64,000 bases of DNA. It comes from a virus. The position numbers and the translations under genes were made by a program. Position 1 is the first letter of the stretch. Each line of letters starts with the position of its first letter. Positions 27,351 through 33,847 of the stretch are shown here, piece by piece. The notes under the pieces are model-generated. The model saw only the letters and a program-made list of their open reading frames with translations, did no database searches and was not told the origin of the DNA. Location: positions 1-64,000 of the IMG/VR virus record IMGVR_UViG_3300050019_000089; one strand, given 5' to 3'.

Positions 27351-28021
27351 CAGAAGCCTCCCTTGCCGTGGTACTGGCATGACGTGACCGGGCACCACTT
27401 GCGACACAGCCCACTTGGCTTCGGCGGGAACGCCCCAGTCTTGAGGGCGTCTTCCAACTCGGTAACGCGGCCGAGCAGCCCAGCCCAGCAATCTCCTATA
27501 TCCTCGCGGTCATATTCTTCCATCGTGACCGCATCTTCCGCGAGCCATATGAAGCCCGTATGGACTTTCTGTACGACAGGAAAATGCGCGAATATGCAGA
27601 GCGCCATCAACATCAGCTGCACGCTGTCCACCTTAACGGCGCCGGTCTTCCAGTCCAGGATTGCGCCGCGTGTACGCTCAATCTTCACCACGTCGCCAAT
27701 GCCCCGATACCAGCAGTTCGGCGCGAAATAAGTCGTGGGCCCAAAGTCCTTGGTGATGGCATATTTCTGCTCGACATACAGCTTACCGGGCAACTTAGCC
27801 ACCATATCCACGTATTTCTGATAGGCCTCCATTTCCGGCGGCAGAGCTGGCAGCAAGCCGGTCAACACCTTTGCCAGGGTTTGATGTACCTGGTTGCCCC
27901 AGATCAGCTGTTCGCTTTGCCCCTCATGGAAGTTCTTGAGCACGTCCTGCTCATGGAATTTCCTGGGGCAAGTCTCGAACGCCTTGAGCTTGCTGAATGA
28001 CCACGCGAATTGTTTAGCCAC
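27350..28021 (-). CDS. Cas4/RecB-like PD-(D/E)XK nuclease
   Basis: 223 aa from the GTG at 28021 (aagga upstream; overlaps the preceding stop). N-terminal FSKLKAFETCPRKF with Cys18 is the classic RecB/Cas4 opening. The catalytic core shows GIGDVV (Asp110), ILDWKTG (Asp123, Lys125) and SVQLMLMAL (Gln135). Near the end CRKWCPVTSC supplies three more Cys, so a 4Fe-4S cluster as in Cas4 is likely. Such proteins act as 5'-3' exonucleases in phage recombination/replication. No CRISPR array or cas genes accompany it. Confidence 0.85.
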   Translation of the reverse strand: MAKQFAWSFSKLKAFETCPRKFHEQDVLKNFHEGQSEQLIWGNQVHQTLAKVLTGLLPALPPEMEAYQKYVDMVAKLPGKLYVEQKYAITKDFGPTTYFAPNCWYRGIGDVVKIERTRGAILDWKTGAVKVDSVQLMLMALCIFAHFPVVQKVHTGFIWLAEDAVTMEEYDREDIGDCWAGLLGRVTELEDALKTGAFPPKPSGLCRKWCPVTSCQYHGKGGF

Positions 28022-28451
28022 TTGCGTTTTCCTTTGCCATGCGGTCAAACATCTTACCGATGTACGGGTTAGCCTTGTGGCGCGGGTGCCGGTCGTCAAC
28101 CAGGACACCAGCCTCCATACACTCCAAGTAGATGCCCAGCATTGCGCGGGCGTGCCCCGCATGGTGGGCGCCATTTGCTTCGGGGGCCTTGTCCTCGCCG
28201 GCCAACAGCCGTTCGATATGGCGCTTGGCAGCGGCAAGACAGTGCCGGGCTGTCATTTCCACCCCGTCGTTCAGATACGAGGCATACCCATACTTGATGA
28301 ACCCATCCCGCATGGCCTGGGCTTCATGAGCCACCCCGGCAGGACAGACAAGATCGAGCGGAACCCGCTGGGTCTTTTTCTTCAACTCGGCTTGGGTGGT
28401 GGGCCGCTGCTCAGCAGCCAGCTTAGCGCTTTTTCGCACGGTCTTATTCAT
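28014..28451 (-). CDS. Putative dATP/dGTP diphosphohydrolase-like protein (DUF5664 type)
   Basis: 145 aa. Residues 50-135 contain FIKYGYASYLNDGV, AAAKRHIERLLAGED and GAHHAGHARAMLGIYLECME. The K-Y-G ... R-H-(x)n-G-E-D ... H-H-x-G-H-A order matches phage proteins annotated as dATP/dGTP diphosphohydrolase N-terminal domain. It overlaps an HD-domain hydrolase gene (ATGA), suggesting joint control of purine deoxynucleotide pools. MazG-like proteins of this sort take part in modified-base (2-aminoadenine) phages, but I find no purZ here. Assignment is by pattern only. Confidence 0.6.
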   Translation of the reverse strand: MNKTVRKSAKLAAEQRPTTQAELKKKTQRVPLDLVCPAGVAHEAQAMRDGFIKYGYASYLNDGVEMTARHCLAAAKRHIERLLAGEDKAPEANGAHHAGHARAMLGIYLECMEAGVLVDDRHPRHKANPYIGKMFDRMAKENASG

Positions 28452-29017
28452 GTTTGTTGTCCTGTTAGGTGGCGAAATCGGTCAAGAAATTGTCTCTCAG
28501 CTATCTCTGGACAAGCTGGATGGATACGCCACGGGTAAGGCTCAATCATGTGAATGCGTTCCTCACCAGGCGGCATCAGGTCGCGGCTCTCCGTGGACAA
28601 CAACCTTAGATCAATATCTTTAATTCGTGGGTCCCGCGGGTACGGCAGCTTGAACCTGTCATAGATTGCTCGGTCCACCGTGTGCTCCAGGTCAGAGAAT
28701 GCGGTGAAGTCATGGTCCGCCAGATACCACTTTAACGGGGATGGCGTATCATGCACATATGCCTCAGATGCATCGTGCAGCAGGGCCGACAGCTCCAACC
28801 CCGGCGGCGCTTCAAATGAAGCATACAAACAATGCTGGGCCACGGAGTAGAACTTTCGTACGTGCCCTGTCCACCGGCAGTTATTAGCAAGGGCGTGGGC
28901 TATGTCATGAATGTCAATGTCATTGGCATCTACGTTATCCCAGTAGAATTTCTTCCCTGTGAACGTGCGAATGTAGAAGCCTTTGCCATCGTTACCTGTG
29001 CGTTTATCTGGGGTCAT
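28448..29017 (-). CDS. HD-domain phosphohydrolase (YfbR/DatZ-like)
   Basis: 189 aa from the ATG at 29017 (ATGA overlap with the upstream gene). It contains IDIHDIAHALANNCRWTGHV, FYSVAQHCLYAS and LSALLHDASEAYVHDTP, the His...His-Asp...Asp constellation of HD deoxynucleotidases such as YfbR. Expected activity is removal of phosphate from deoxynucleotides. In phages this can shape the dNTP pool, and in 2-aminoadenine phages the related DatZ removes dATP. The adjacent DUF5664-like gene supports a nucleotide-pool role. Confidence 0.8.
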   Translation of the reverse strand: MTPDKRTGNDGKGFYIRTFTGKKFYWDNVDANDIDIHDIAHALANNCRWTGHVRKFYSVAQHCLYASFEAPPGLELSALLHDASEAYVHDTPSPLKWYLADHDFTAFSDLEHTVDRAIYDRFKLPYPRDPRIKDIDLRLLSTESRDLMPPGEERIHMIEPYPWRIHPACPEIAERQFLDRFRHLTGQQT

Positions 29018-29298
29018 GTGAGGTCTTTCATTAGCGACGGGTGCCGTGCGTAGTACCAAACATGGCCCAGCCATGTCAGGTTGACAGCCACGACAACCAA
29101 GCCCCCCGTGAATGACAGCCACTGATCCAGGTGTGGATAGTAGTACAGGTTCCACAGTCCCCACGCGGTAGTCCAAGCAACCGTGGGCCAGTAAAACCCT
29201 TCCACCTTCCTATCAATGCGTAATTTGAGCACGCCCTTCCATAGGAACGGCGCAAGGCCAAGCTCGAATATGCCATTAAATAGGTCAGGGAGCGTCAT
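29014..29298 (-). CDS. Small polytopic membrane protein
   Basis: 94 aa starting at 29298 with ATGA overlap to the upstream micro-gene. Several hydrophobic/aromatic stretches (FNGIFELGLAPFLW; PTVAWTTAWGLWNLYYYP; FTGGLVVVAVNLTWLGHVWY) predict two or three membrane helices. No family recognised. Confidence 0.6.
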   Translation of the reverse strand: MTLPDLFNGIFELGLAPFLWKGVLKLRIDRKVEGFYWPTVAWTTAWGLWNLYYYPHLDQWLSFTGGLVVVAVNLTWLGHVWYYARHPSLMKDLT

Positions 29299-29393
29299 TT
29301 GAACGCCAGCAGTAGCAGCGCGCCGATACCACATAGCACAATAATCGCATGGGACCAGACAAGTGCGTAGATAACCTCTGGGGGTATAGTCAT
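29295..29393 (-). CDS. Micro-protein with one membrane segment
   Basis: 32 aa, MTIPPEVIYALVWSHAIIVL followed by CGIGALLLLAFK. Its ATG overlaps the polymerase stop and its stop overlaps the next start, both as ATGA, strong evidence for a coupled gene despite its length. One transmembrane helix; function unknown. Confidence 0.6.
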   Translation of the reverse strand: MTIPPEVIYALVWSHAIIVLCGIGALLLLAFK

Positions 29394-30346
29394 TTGGCTT
29401 CTCCGTAGTTGACACCAACACCGATGGAGGCGGTTAGGGGTAGATCGGGTGCCCATGAGGGGGGTCTCACCATTTCTTCATGGATGATTTTCTTGGCTAT
29501 GTCAACCTCTGAATTTGGCACCACAAACACCAGTTCATCATGGGCTTGCAGCGCGAACTTGTAGCCCCGGTCGGCTATCCGCAAGGCGGCGTTCATCACC
29601 ACAATACGGGCAAGCGCTTGCACTATGTTTTCCAACAGCTTAGCACCATATATCTTGTGCTTGAACTTACCGTAGTAGAACGTGTGCTCACCGGTCTCGA
29701 AATCAAACGCCGGTCGGTCATACTTGAGGGACAAGCCACTCGGCAGCTTCACCTCGCCATACTCGATTGTGCATGGCAAGAACTGGACCGGACCACCTTT
29801 GCCCAGCCAGGCAGTCCTGATAGCCTGGTCCAGCTTACGCCAGCTGTACTGGATAGGAGCGTTCACCGTGCGGTATGTGTCCACCGACTGCTGCGCCAGC
29901 TCCATAGTCCACATGGTCCCTAGGTCTATGCCCAGCGTCCGTGCCAACATGATAACCATGTTGTAAAACTTGGTTGCCCCGCAGCCGTAGCCTAGCCCCA
30001 AGATCGCGGTTTTTCCAATGAACCGCTCCAGCAGATGCACCTTGGGGTCTACCGGGTATCCAAAGATCAGACTTCCCATGATTGCATAAGGATCGAGCCT
30101 GGCCCGAAATTGCTGCAATAGTGGCAGGGCACCGCATATCCATGCCACCAGCCTAGCTTCAATCTGGCCCAGGTCAGCTGCGATAACGCTGTAGCCTTCC
30201 GGGGCACAAAGCCCCTGCCGTAGTTTGCTCTTACCTTTGCTGCCGCGCACGGTCGGCAGGTTTTGGAGATTGATCCCCCACTCCCCGCTTAGGCGGTGCG
30301 TATGGGCACCGCCGTAGCGCAGTGGAACTGGCATGTTGGCTCCCAT
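29390..30346 (-). CDS. A-family DNA polymerase, C-terminal polymerase part (split gene)
   Basis: 318 aa from the ATG at 30346, which overlaps the HNH gene's stop (TGATG). Motif A AADLGQIEAR (Asp58), motif B RFIGKTAILGLGYG (Arg108, Lys112, Tyr120) and motif C QAHDELVF (His269-Asp270-Glu271) are all present and look intact. It opens with VPLRYGGAHTHRLSGEWGIN, normally an internal segment of PolA-type enzymes, so the missing N-terminal half is the gene at 30789-31748. The HNH gene lies exactly between the halves. The halves probably assemble in trans, unless an intron removes the insert. Confidence 0.85.
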   Translation of the reverse strand: MGANMPVPLRYGGAHTHRLSGEWGINLQNLPTVRGSKGKSKLRQGLCAPEGYSVIAADLGQIEARLVAWICGALPLLQQFRARLDPYAIMGSLIFGYPVDPKVHLLERFIGKTAILGLGYGCGATKFYNMVIMLARTLGIDLGTMWTMELAQQSVDTYRTVNAPIQYSWRKLDQAIRTAWLGKGGPVQFLPCTIEYGEVKLPSGLSLKYDRPAFDFETGEHTFYYGKFKHKIYGAKLLENIVQALARIVVMNAALRIADRGYKFALQAHDELVFVVPNSEVDIAKKIIHEEMVRPPSWAPDLPLTASIGVGVNYGEAK

Positions 30347-30792
30347 CATGCCCAATGCTCCCCACGAACGACGTAAGAAATCATGCTCCAATGAACGCCA
30401 AACTCTTTGGCTAGGGCTTTTGAGTTACCACGATGTACGCGCCCGGTTCCACGAATATACCGGCGCCTAATTTCAACCACGTCGTCCATTGTGAGTTTGT
30501 TATTGCTACGGTTGCGCTGCTGCATTTTAGGCGTAGCCCACCGACAGTTAAGCTTGGTGTAGTTGCCATCGTTATCTTTTCGGTCCAACCACCACCCCTT
30601 TCCTGGGTGTGGACCCATATCTTTAGCGAACACCTCGAAGTCATTCCAGCTACTACAAGGATGGATGCAGCGGTCATAGTAACAGTGGTGATCCCGGTAT
30701 TTGGGGTTACATCGCCACCGCATACCAACCCAAGCCGCGTACAGGCGCTTGGTTTTTGGGTTCATCCCGGCTACGTTCCTATTTGGCCTCAT
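30346..30792 (-). CDS. HNH homing endonuclease inserted in DNA polymerase gene
   Basis: 148 aa. HNH core: RWRCNPKYRDHHCYYDRCIH, WNDFEVFAKDMGPHPGKGWW, then LDRKDNDGNYTKLNCRWATP. The C-terminal KLTMDDVVEIRRRYI ... SKALAKEFGVHWSMISYVV is a helix-turn-helix of the type that grips target DNA. Its start overlaps the stop of the polymerase exonuclease half (ATGA) and its stop overlaps the start of the polymerase half (TGATG). The insert hardly exceeds the open reading frame, leaving little room for a group I intron. Confidence 0.88.
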   Translation of the reverse strand: MRPNRNVAGMNPKTKRLYAAWVGMRWRCNPKYRDHHCYYDRCIHPCSSWNDFEVFAKDMGPHPGKGWWLDRKDNDGNYTKLNCRWATPKMQQRNRSNNKLTMDDVVEIRRRYIRGTGRVHRGNSKALAKEFGVHWSMISYVVRGEHWA

Positions 30793-31748
30793 TTTAAAAA
30801 ACTCCAGTCCAGGCGCGCGATTGAGAGCATTTTCTCAGTTCGGGCCTCCTCCAGGGTAGACTTGAACCCCAGCCTTGCAGCGGCTAGCGCCTGCACCGCA
30901 GGGTTCTCATGGTCCAGTAGCCCCGCCATGAACTCGTCGGTCTTAGCGAACGCCGGCGTCCGCACAGGCGGTTCACCTGTTGCGTCTGCTTTAGTTTGCG
31001 CGCCTACCGTTACTTTGGTTTCAACCTCGACGCCCAACGCTTCCAGGGCTTCCTTAAATTTCTGGGCCGACATTAACTGGGTCAGTTCGACACCAGCCCC
31101 CGCAAGTAGTTCAGCCTTAGCCACACGAACGTCCGCCAGGTGCTGCGTGAGCATCCCTATGTCCATGCGGAAGCGTGGCTCAATGGCGCATCGGAGCGTC
31201 AAGTCCATCAGCCGGCGTTCGGATACAGGAAAGTGCGGGATCAGCCGCAGGAATATATCGCGGTTCAGCACGTTGTCCTGCAACGCATAGGCGCTGAACT
31301 CTCGCCACAAGCCCCGCGATTTGATTTCGGGGGCGTGCATACCCAGCACCTTGACCAGCGCGTTGCCCTTTGCGCCTAGCCCCAAGGCTTCCGCAACGGC
31401 TCCCAATGAGAACCGCACCAGCTTGTGGCCCATCAACGCCCGCGCCATGCCCATCGTATCCAGAGTGCGGACTGGCACAAAGCCATAGCGCCACGCCAAT
31501 ATCGACGCATCGAAAAGCGCGTTGAAAGATACCGTGATTGTTTTGCGGGGGTCAAATTGTTTCAAGTAATGCGGGAAATCTGGCCCATCAATTATCTGGG
31601 CACCTACGCCAAATTCTTCGACAGCGACCATCTGACACTCGAACCTAGGGTCCAGAATGTAATTGGGTGTCGGCATTTTACGCAACGAGTATTCGTTGTC
31701 ATAATAAGTTTCAAAGTCCAGAAACAATAGTTTGATATCAGAGGGCAC
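30789..31748 (-). CDS. A-family DNA polymerase, N-terminal 3'-5' exonuclease part (split gene)
   Basis: 319 aa, GTG start at 31748 (an in-frame stop lies just upstream, and later ATGs would delete the Exo I motif). Exo I LLFLDFETYYD (Asp11, Glu13), Exo II SFNALFDAS (Asp80) and Exo III YALQDNVLNRD (Tyr154, Asp158) are present. The C-terminus EARTEKMLSIARLDW is where PolA-like enzymes normally continue into the palm, but here it stops at an HNH gene. It is preceded by two small GAGG-loop hairpins 18 nt and more from the start. Confidence 0.85.
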   Translation of the reverse strand: MPSDIKLLFLDFETYYDNEYSLRKMPTPNYILDPRFECQMVAVEEFGVGAQIIDGPDFPHYLKQFDPRKTITVSFNALFDASILAWRYGFVPVRTLDTMGMARALMGHKLVRFSLGAVAEALGLGAKGNALVKVLGMHAPEIKSRGLWREFSAYALQDNVLNRDIFLRLIPHFPVSERRLMDLTLRCAIEPRFRMDIGMLTQHLADVRVAKAELLAGAGVELTQLMSAQKFKEALEALGVEVETKVTVGAQTKADATGEPPVRTPAFAKTDEFMAGLLDHENPAVQALAAARLGFKSTLEEARTEKMLSIARLDWSFLK

Positions 31749-31761
31749 TTATTTTTCTTAT

Positions 31762-31775
31762 CCGCTCCTCAGCGG
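31762..31775 (-). promoter_or_regulatory. GAGG-loop RNA hairpin upstream of polymerase exonuclease gene
   Basis: On the minus strand CCGCT-GAGG-AGCGG: five base pairs closing a GAGG loop. The stem differs from its siblings (CTGCT/AGCAG at 31781, GTGCT/AGCAC at 39383 and 40112) with compensating changes, so the fold appears selected. It is 13 nt from the GTG start, so its GAGG is too far to be a simple ribosome site. Confidence 0.6.
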
Positions 31776-31780
31776 GGGTA

Positions 31781-31794
31781 CTGCTCCTCAGCAG
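31781..31794 (-). promoter_or_regulatory. Second GAGG-loop RNA hairpin
   Basis: On the minus strand CTGCT-GAGG-AGCAG, five pairs around a GAGG loop, just upstream of the hairpin at 31762. The 12 bases CTGAGGAGCAGT here (31780-31791) are the exact complement of the loop of the larger hairpin at 32088-32123 in the same transcript, so a loop-loop contact is possible. Confidence 0.55.
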
Positions 31795-31803
31795 CCGGAT
31801 AGA

Positions 31804-32055
31804 TTATAGCCTTACGCCGTCAAGGGCAGCGCGTTCCTCGTGAGTGAATATACGCTTGCCCCCATGTTTGTCAACAAATTCATCGCGGTCAGCCATAGTC
31901 GTGAACGCCCATTTGCGGGTGCCCCTGTTCATTACAATTTGAATATAGTCACCCTTGATCTTTTTGTTGGGGCGTTTGTAGCTGTCACTCGTAGCCAGAT
32001 ATGGCCGCGTTCTAATGCCGTCTTGCCATACTCTAACCTTTTCCCAGAAGCGCAT
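31804..32055 (-). CDS. Small hypothetical protein
   Basis: 83 aa with two upstream Shine-Dalgarno-like sequences (gaggag 16 nt and gagagg 4 nt before ATG). Basic, mixed alpha/beta, with KGDYIQIVMNRGTRKWAFTT and HGGKRIFTHEERAALDG. No family recognised. Lies directly downstream of a strong structured element that may control its translation. Confidence 0.6.
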   Translation of the reverse strand: MRFWEKVRVWQDGIRTRPYLATSDSYKRPNKKIKGDYIQIVMNRGTRKWAFTTMADRDEFVDKHGGKRIFTHEERAALDGVRL

Positions 32056-32123
32056 ATAGCCTCTCTTTGCTCCTCAGATAAGAAGGTGGTGGCACGGTGC
32101 TGAGGAGCAGTCACCGTGCCACC
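32055..32123 (-). promoter_or_regulatory. Structured leader: 12-bp hairpin with anti-SD loop (possible pseudoknot)
   Basis: On the minus strand, 32123-32112 (GGTGGCACGGTG) pairs perfectly with 32099-32088 (CACCGTGCCACC), leaving a 12-nt loop ACTGCTCCTCAG. Ten nt 3' of the stem lies CTGAGGAGCA (32072-32063), the exact complement of ten loop bases and containing the distal Shine-Dalgarno of the following gene. Loop-flank pairing would form an H-type pseudoknot hiding that site. A run of T does not follow, so it is not a standard terminator. Confidence 0.65.
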
Positions 32124-32174
32124 TTCACAGGCATGGAGTAGACCCAACCTTATGGCGCTGGGCACACCTGTAAC

Positions 32175-32321
32175 TCAGTACAAGGTGACGTGAGCCACCC
32201 AGAAAGCATATAGACCCACGACAATCCACGCTGTGCAGATTGCCATTAAGACCACACAGACAACCCAGGGAATGAACGAGAATGAGTAATCCTTGTGGGG
32301 CTTCGTTTTGTTATGGTTCAC
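32175..32321 (-). CDS. Micro membrane protein
   Basis: 48 aa, GTG start inside the end of the upstream gene, gagagg 8 nt upstream. Short basic N-terminus (MNHNKTKPHKDYSF) and a single long hydrophobic helix (IPWVVCVVLMAICTAWIVVG). Coupling and ribosome site support it; function unknown. Confidence 0.5.
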   Translation of the reverse strand: MNHNKTKPHKDYSFSFIPWVVCVVLMAICTAWIVVGLYAFWVAHVTLY

Positions 32322-33015
32322 GGGTGCGTCCTCTCGTCAAGTTCGCTATGTACCGATCCATCATTGATCGTTCGGCTTGCTGTGCAATATCCGATACGGA
32401 TGGCATTGGTACATGCATCGCGGCAATCCGTGCAGCCACGTCGGTAGCAAACATTTGCGGACCTTCCACAGTCAGGGCAGGTGGCTGCATCAGAGCGTCT
32501 GCTGCCTGCTGTATCAAGCGAGGGTAATTCCAATCGGGACTGGGCCATCGGGAGCCGCTGCCACCACTGGCGCTACTATGATCACCACCGCTGCCACCGT
32601 GACACCAATGAATGAAATCAGCGCCGACCTTACCATTACGCATGAAACGGTCTGCCAATTCACCCACGATGTAATTCCATAACTCTTTTTGGGCGCCAAA
32701 ATCACACTTGCCCTGGGCACGGGCCATAACATCGGCAACATCATACATTGGGTCATAGGCCTTGGTTTCCACCATTCCACCGGGCATAGCGCTACCAGAT
32801 AGGGGCGCGCTGCCAGTATTAATAATCCAGCGCGGTAGTCGCCCGTGATTTACACTTACCTCGGATCGCATAACTTCATCACGATTTATTTGGCTCAACT
32901 CGTGCCAACATGAACTGCAAGCAAAAGAGGTTCCGCCAATTTGTGGCCTAAAACACGCTACGCACAGTTTATGGCCTTCCTGATCGTAAGGTACACCGCG
33001 GGTAAAGTCTGGCAT
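32311..33015 (-). CDS. Zinc-ribbon-like hypothetical protein
   Basis: 234 aa. Near the N-terminus are two Cys pairs, CVACFRP and CSSCWHEL, forming a likely zinc ribbon. The rest is Ser/Gly/Ala-rich with a disordered stretch (HGGSGGDHSSASGGSGSRWP) and a helical C-terminus. May bind nucleic acid or a host protein; no recognised family. Confidence 0.6.
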   Translation of the reverse strand: MPDFTRGVPYDQEGHKLCVACFRPQIGGTSFACSSCWHELSQINRDEVMRSEVSVNHGRLPRWIINTGSAPLSGSAMPGGMVETKAYDPMYDVADVMARAQGKCDFGAQKELWNYIVGELADRFMRNGKVGADFIHWCHGGSGGDHSSASGGSGSRWPSPDWNYPRLIQQAADALMQPPALTVEGPQMFATDVAARIAAMHVPMPSVSDIAQQAERSMMDRYIANLTRGRTREP

Positions 33016-33019
33016 GGTT

Positions 33020-33199
33020 TTAATCCTTCTTGGCTAGCTTGCGGAACGGCTCCATAGCCGGCATCTTGGCTCGTATCAAGGCGCTGCACACCTTAGGCAG
33101 CACGCCACCGTTCTCTAGGAACGGGAACTCGTCGCACTCGCAAGGCACGCCCGACCACGGACAAGCGTTGATATGCGTATAAAGGGGAATGTCAGTCAT
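33020..33199 (-). CDS. Small Cys-containing protein
   Basis: 59 aa from the ATG at 33199 (ggaggaa 10-16 nt upstream). N-terminus has CPWSGVPCECDEFPF, a tight Cys cluster that may bind metal; C-terminus is basic and helical. Follows the tRNA pair on the same strand. Function unknown. Confidence 0.5.
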   Translation of the reverse strand: MTDIPLYTHINACPWSGVPCECDEFPFLENGGVLPKVCSALIRAKMPAMEPFRKLAKKD

Positions 33200-33392
33200 T
33201 GCGACAAGTTCCTCCACAATCCTCACGACATTCATTGCACGGATAGGTATTGGCGCTCCCTGATGGATTTGAACCACCGTTTCCTGCCTGAGGGGGCCGG
33301 CGTCCTGGGCCGCTAGACGAAGGGAGCATGGGTGTAGGTATCCCTAAAATAGAGCGCATGAAGTCTGAGCTTGGCATCTTGTCAACCATATC
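33192..33392 (-). other. Open reading frame reading through the first tRNA gene
   Basis: An ATG at 33392 with a good ribosome site (aggag, 6-10 nt upstream) opens 66 codons that pass straight through the downstream tRNA sequence and end in a Cys-rich tail, CNECREDCGGTCRND. The stop overlaps the start region of the next gene. Either it is a fortuitous frame through a tRNA, or coding and tRNA functions overlap. The part inside the tRNA has the composition typical of tRNA translations, so I lean to fortuitous. Confidence 0.25.
33251..33327 (-). tRNA. tRNA, Glu-like body, 8-nt anticodon loop (isotype uncertain)
   Basis: Reads GCTCCCT...AGGGAGC (perfect 7-bp acceptor), D-arm GTCTAGCGGCCCAGGAC as in bacterial tRNA-Glu, T-arm GGTGG-TTCAAAT-CCATC, discriminator G and encoded CCA. 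The anticodon stem CCGGC/GCAGG has one central mismatch and closes an 8-nt loop CCCCTCAG. One reading gives CTC (Glu, GAG codons); a four-base anticodon CCTC is also possible. Position 33 is C, not the near-universal U. A second copy lies 80 nt upstream on the same strand. Confidence 0.7.
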
Positions 33393-33406
33393 AAACTCCT
33401 GCGAAT

Positions 33407-33483
33407 TGGCGCTGCCGGCTGGATTTGAACCAACGTTTCCTGCCTGAGGGGGCTGGCGTCCTAGGCCGCTAGACGAAGGCAGC
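33407..33483 (-). tRNA. tRNA, second Glu-like copy with 8-nt anticodon loop
   Basis: Reads GCTGCCT...CGGCAGC (6 of 7 acceptor pairs), D-arm GTCTAGCGGCCTAGGAC, anticodon arm CCAGC-CCCCTCAG-GCAGG with a central A-A mismatch, T-arm GTTGG-TTCAAAT-CCAGC, discriminator G and CCA. Compared with the other copy, acceptor pair 4-69 and T-stem pair 50-64 have changed on both sides, which indicates selection for pairing. The anticodon loop and flanks are identical between copies. A 10-bp hairpin precedes its 5' end. Confidence 0.7.
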
Positions 33484-33488
33484 TTGGT

Positions 33489-33511
33489 CACCGGGGGATT
33501 GTCCCCCGGTG
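33489..33511 (-). promoter_or_regulatory. GC-rich hairpin 5' of the tRNA pair
   Basis: CACCGGGGGA pairs with TCCCCCGGTG around a 3-nt loop: ten perfect, mostly GC pairs. It lies between the stop of the gene ending at 33526 and the 5' end of the tRNA at 33483. No T run follows on the transcribed strand, so it may be a processing or stability element rather than an intrinsic terminator. Confidence 0.6.
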
Positions 33512-33525
33512 TAGTATGTTATCGC

Positions 33526-33834
33526 CTAGACGCGGTTCTGCGTCAGGTAGTCCACGCCGTTGGTATTCACGATACCGTGGCGGCGCGTAGCCTTGAGCGC
33601 CTTGATGCTCTTACGCATCACATTGCGCTCCTTGGCGGTCAGGTCCGTGCCCTCTTCGCTCTTGCGAATGGCGCGGCGCAGACAATCCACCACGTCCTGC
33701 ACCGGATTGGAACCGGCGCGATAGTTGGTGACAGCCGTTGTCCGATTGCCCGTCGGCGCAGCAGCCGCAGGGGTATCGGCCTTCAACGCAGCAAGCAACG
33801 CTTCCGCTGCCGCGATAACCTTGGCACTAGCCAT
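33526..33834 (-). CDS. Hypothetical helical basic protein
   Basis: 102 aa from the ATG at 33834 with an excellent ribosome site (aaaggaggctacaaATG). Ala-rich helical N-terminus, then a basic helical segment (DCLRRAIRKSEEGTDLTAKE; MRKSIKALKATRRHG). The strong ribosome site suggests high expression. Possibly DNA/RNA-binding, but unrecognised. Confidence 0.65.
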   Translation of the reverse strand: MASAKVIAAAEALLAALKADTPAAAAPTGNRTTAVTNYRAGSNPVQDVVDCLRRAIRKSEEGTDLTAKERNVMRKSIKALKATRRHGIVNTNGVDYLTQNRV

Positions 33835-33847
33835 TTGTAGCCTCCTT

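Noticed and set aside
28014-29017. Complete 2-aminoadenine (Z) genome pathway
   Set aside because: Only pool-shaping hydrolase candidates are seen; no PurZ-like adenylosuccinate synthetase is encoded in this window.
30346-30792. Group I intron in the polymerase gene
   Set aside because: The insert is only slightly longer than the HNH gene, leaving no room for a catalytic core unless it overlaps the coding sequence; I could not recognise P3-P8 core elements. Not fully excluded.
33192-33491. 99-codon protein spanning both tRNA genes
   Set aside because: Its repeated PPQAG-GSNP phrases are translations of the two tRNA copies; the GTG start lacks a good ribosome site.
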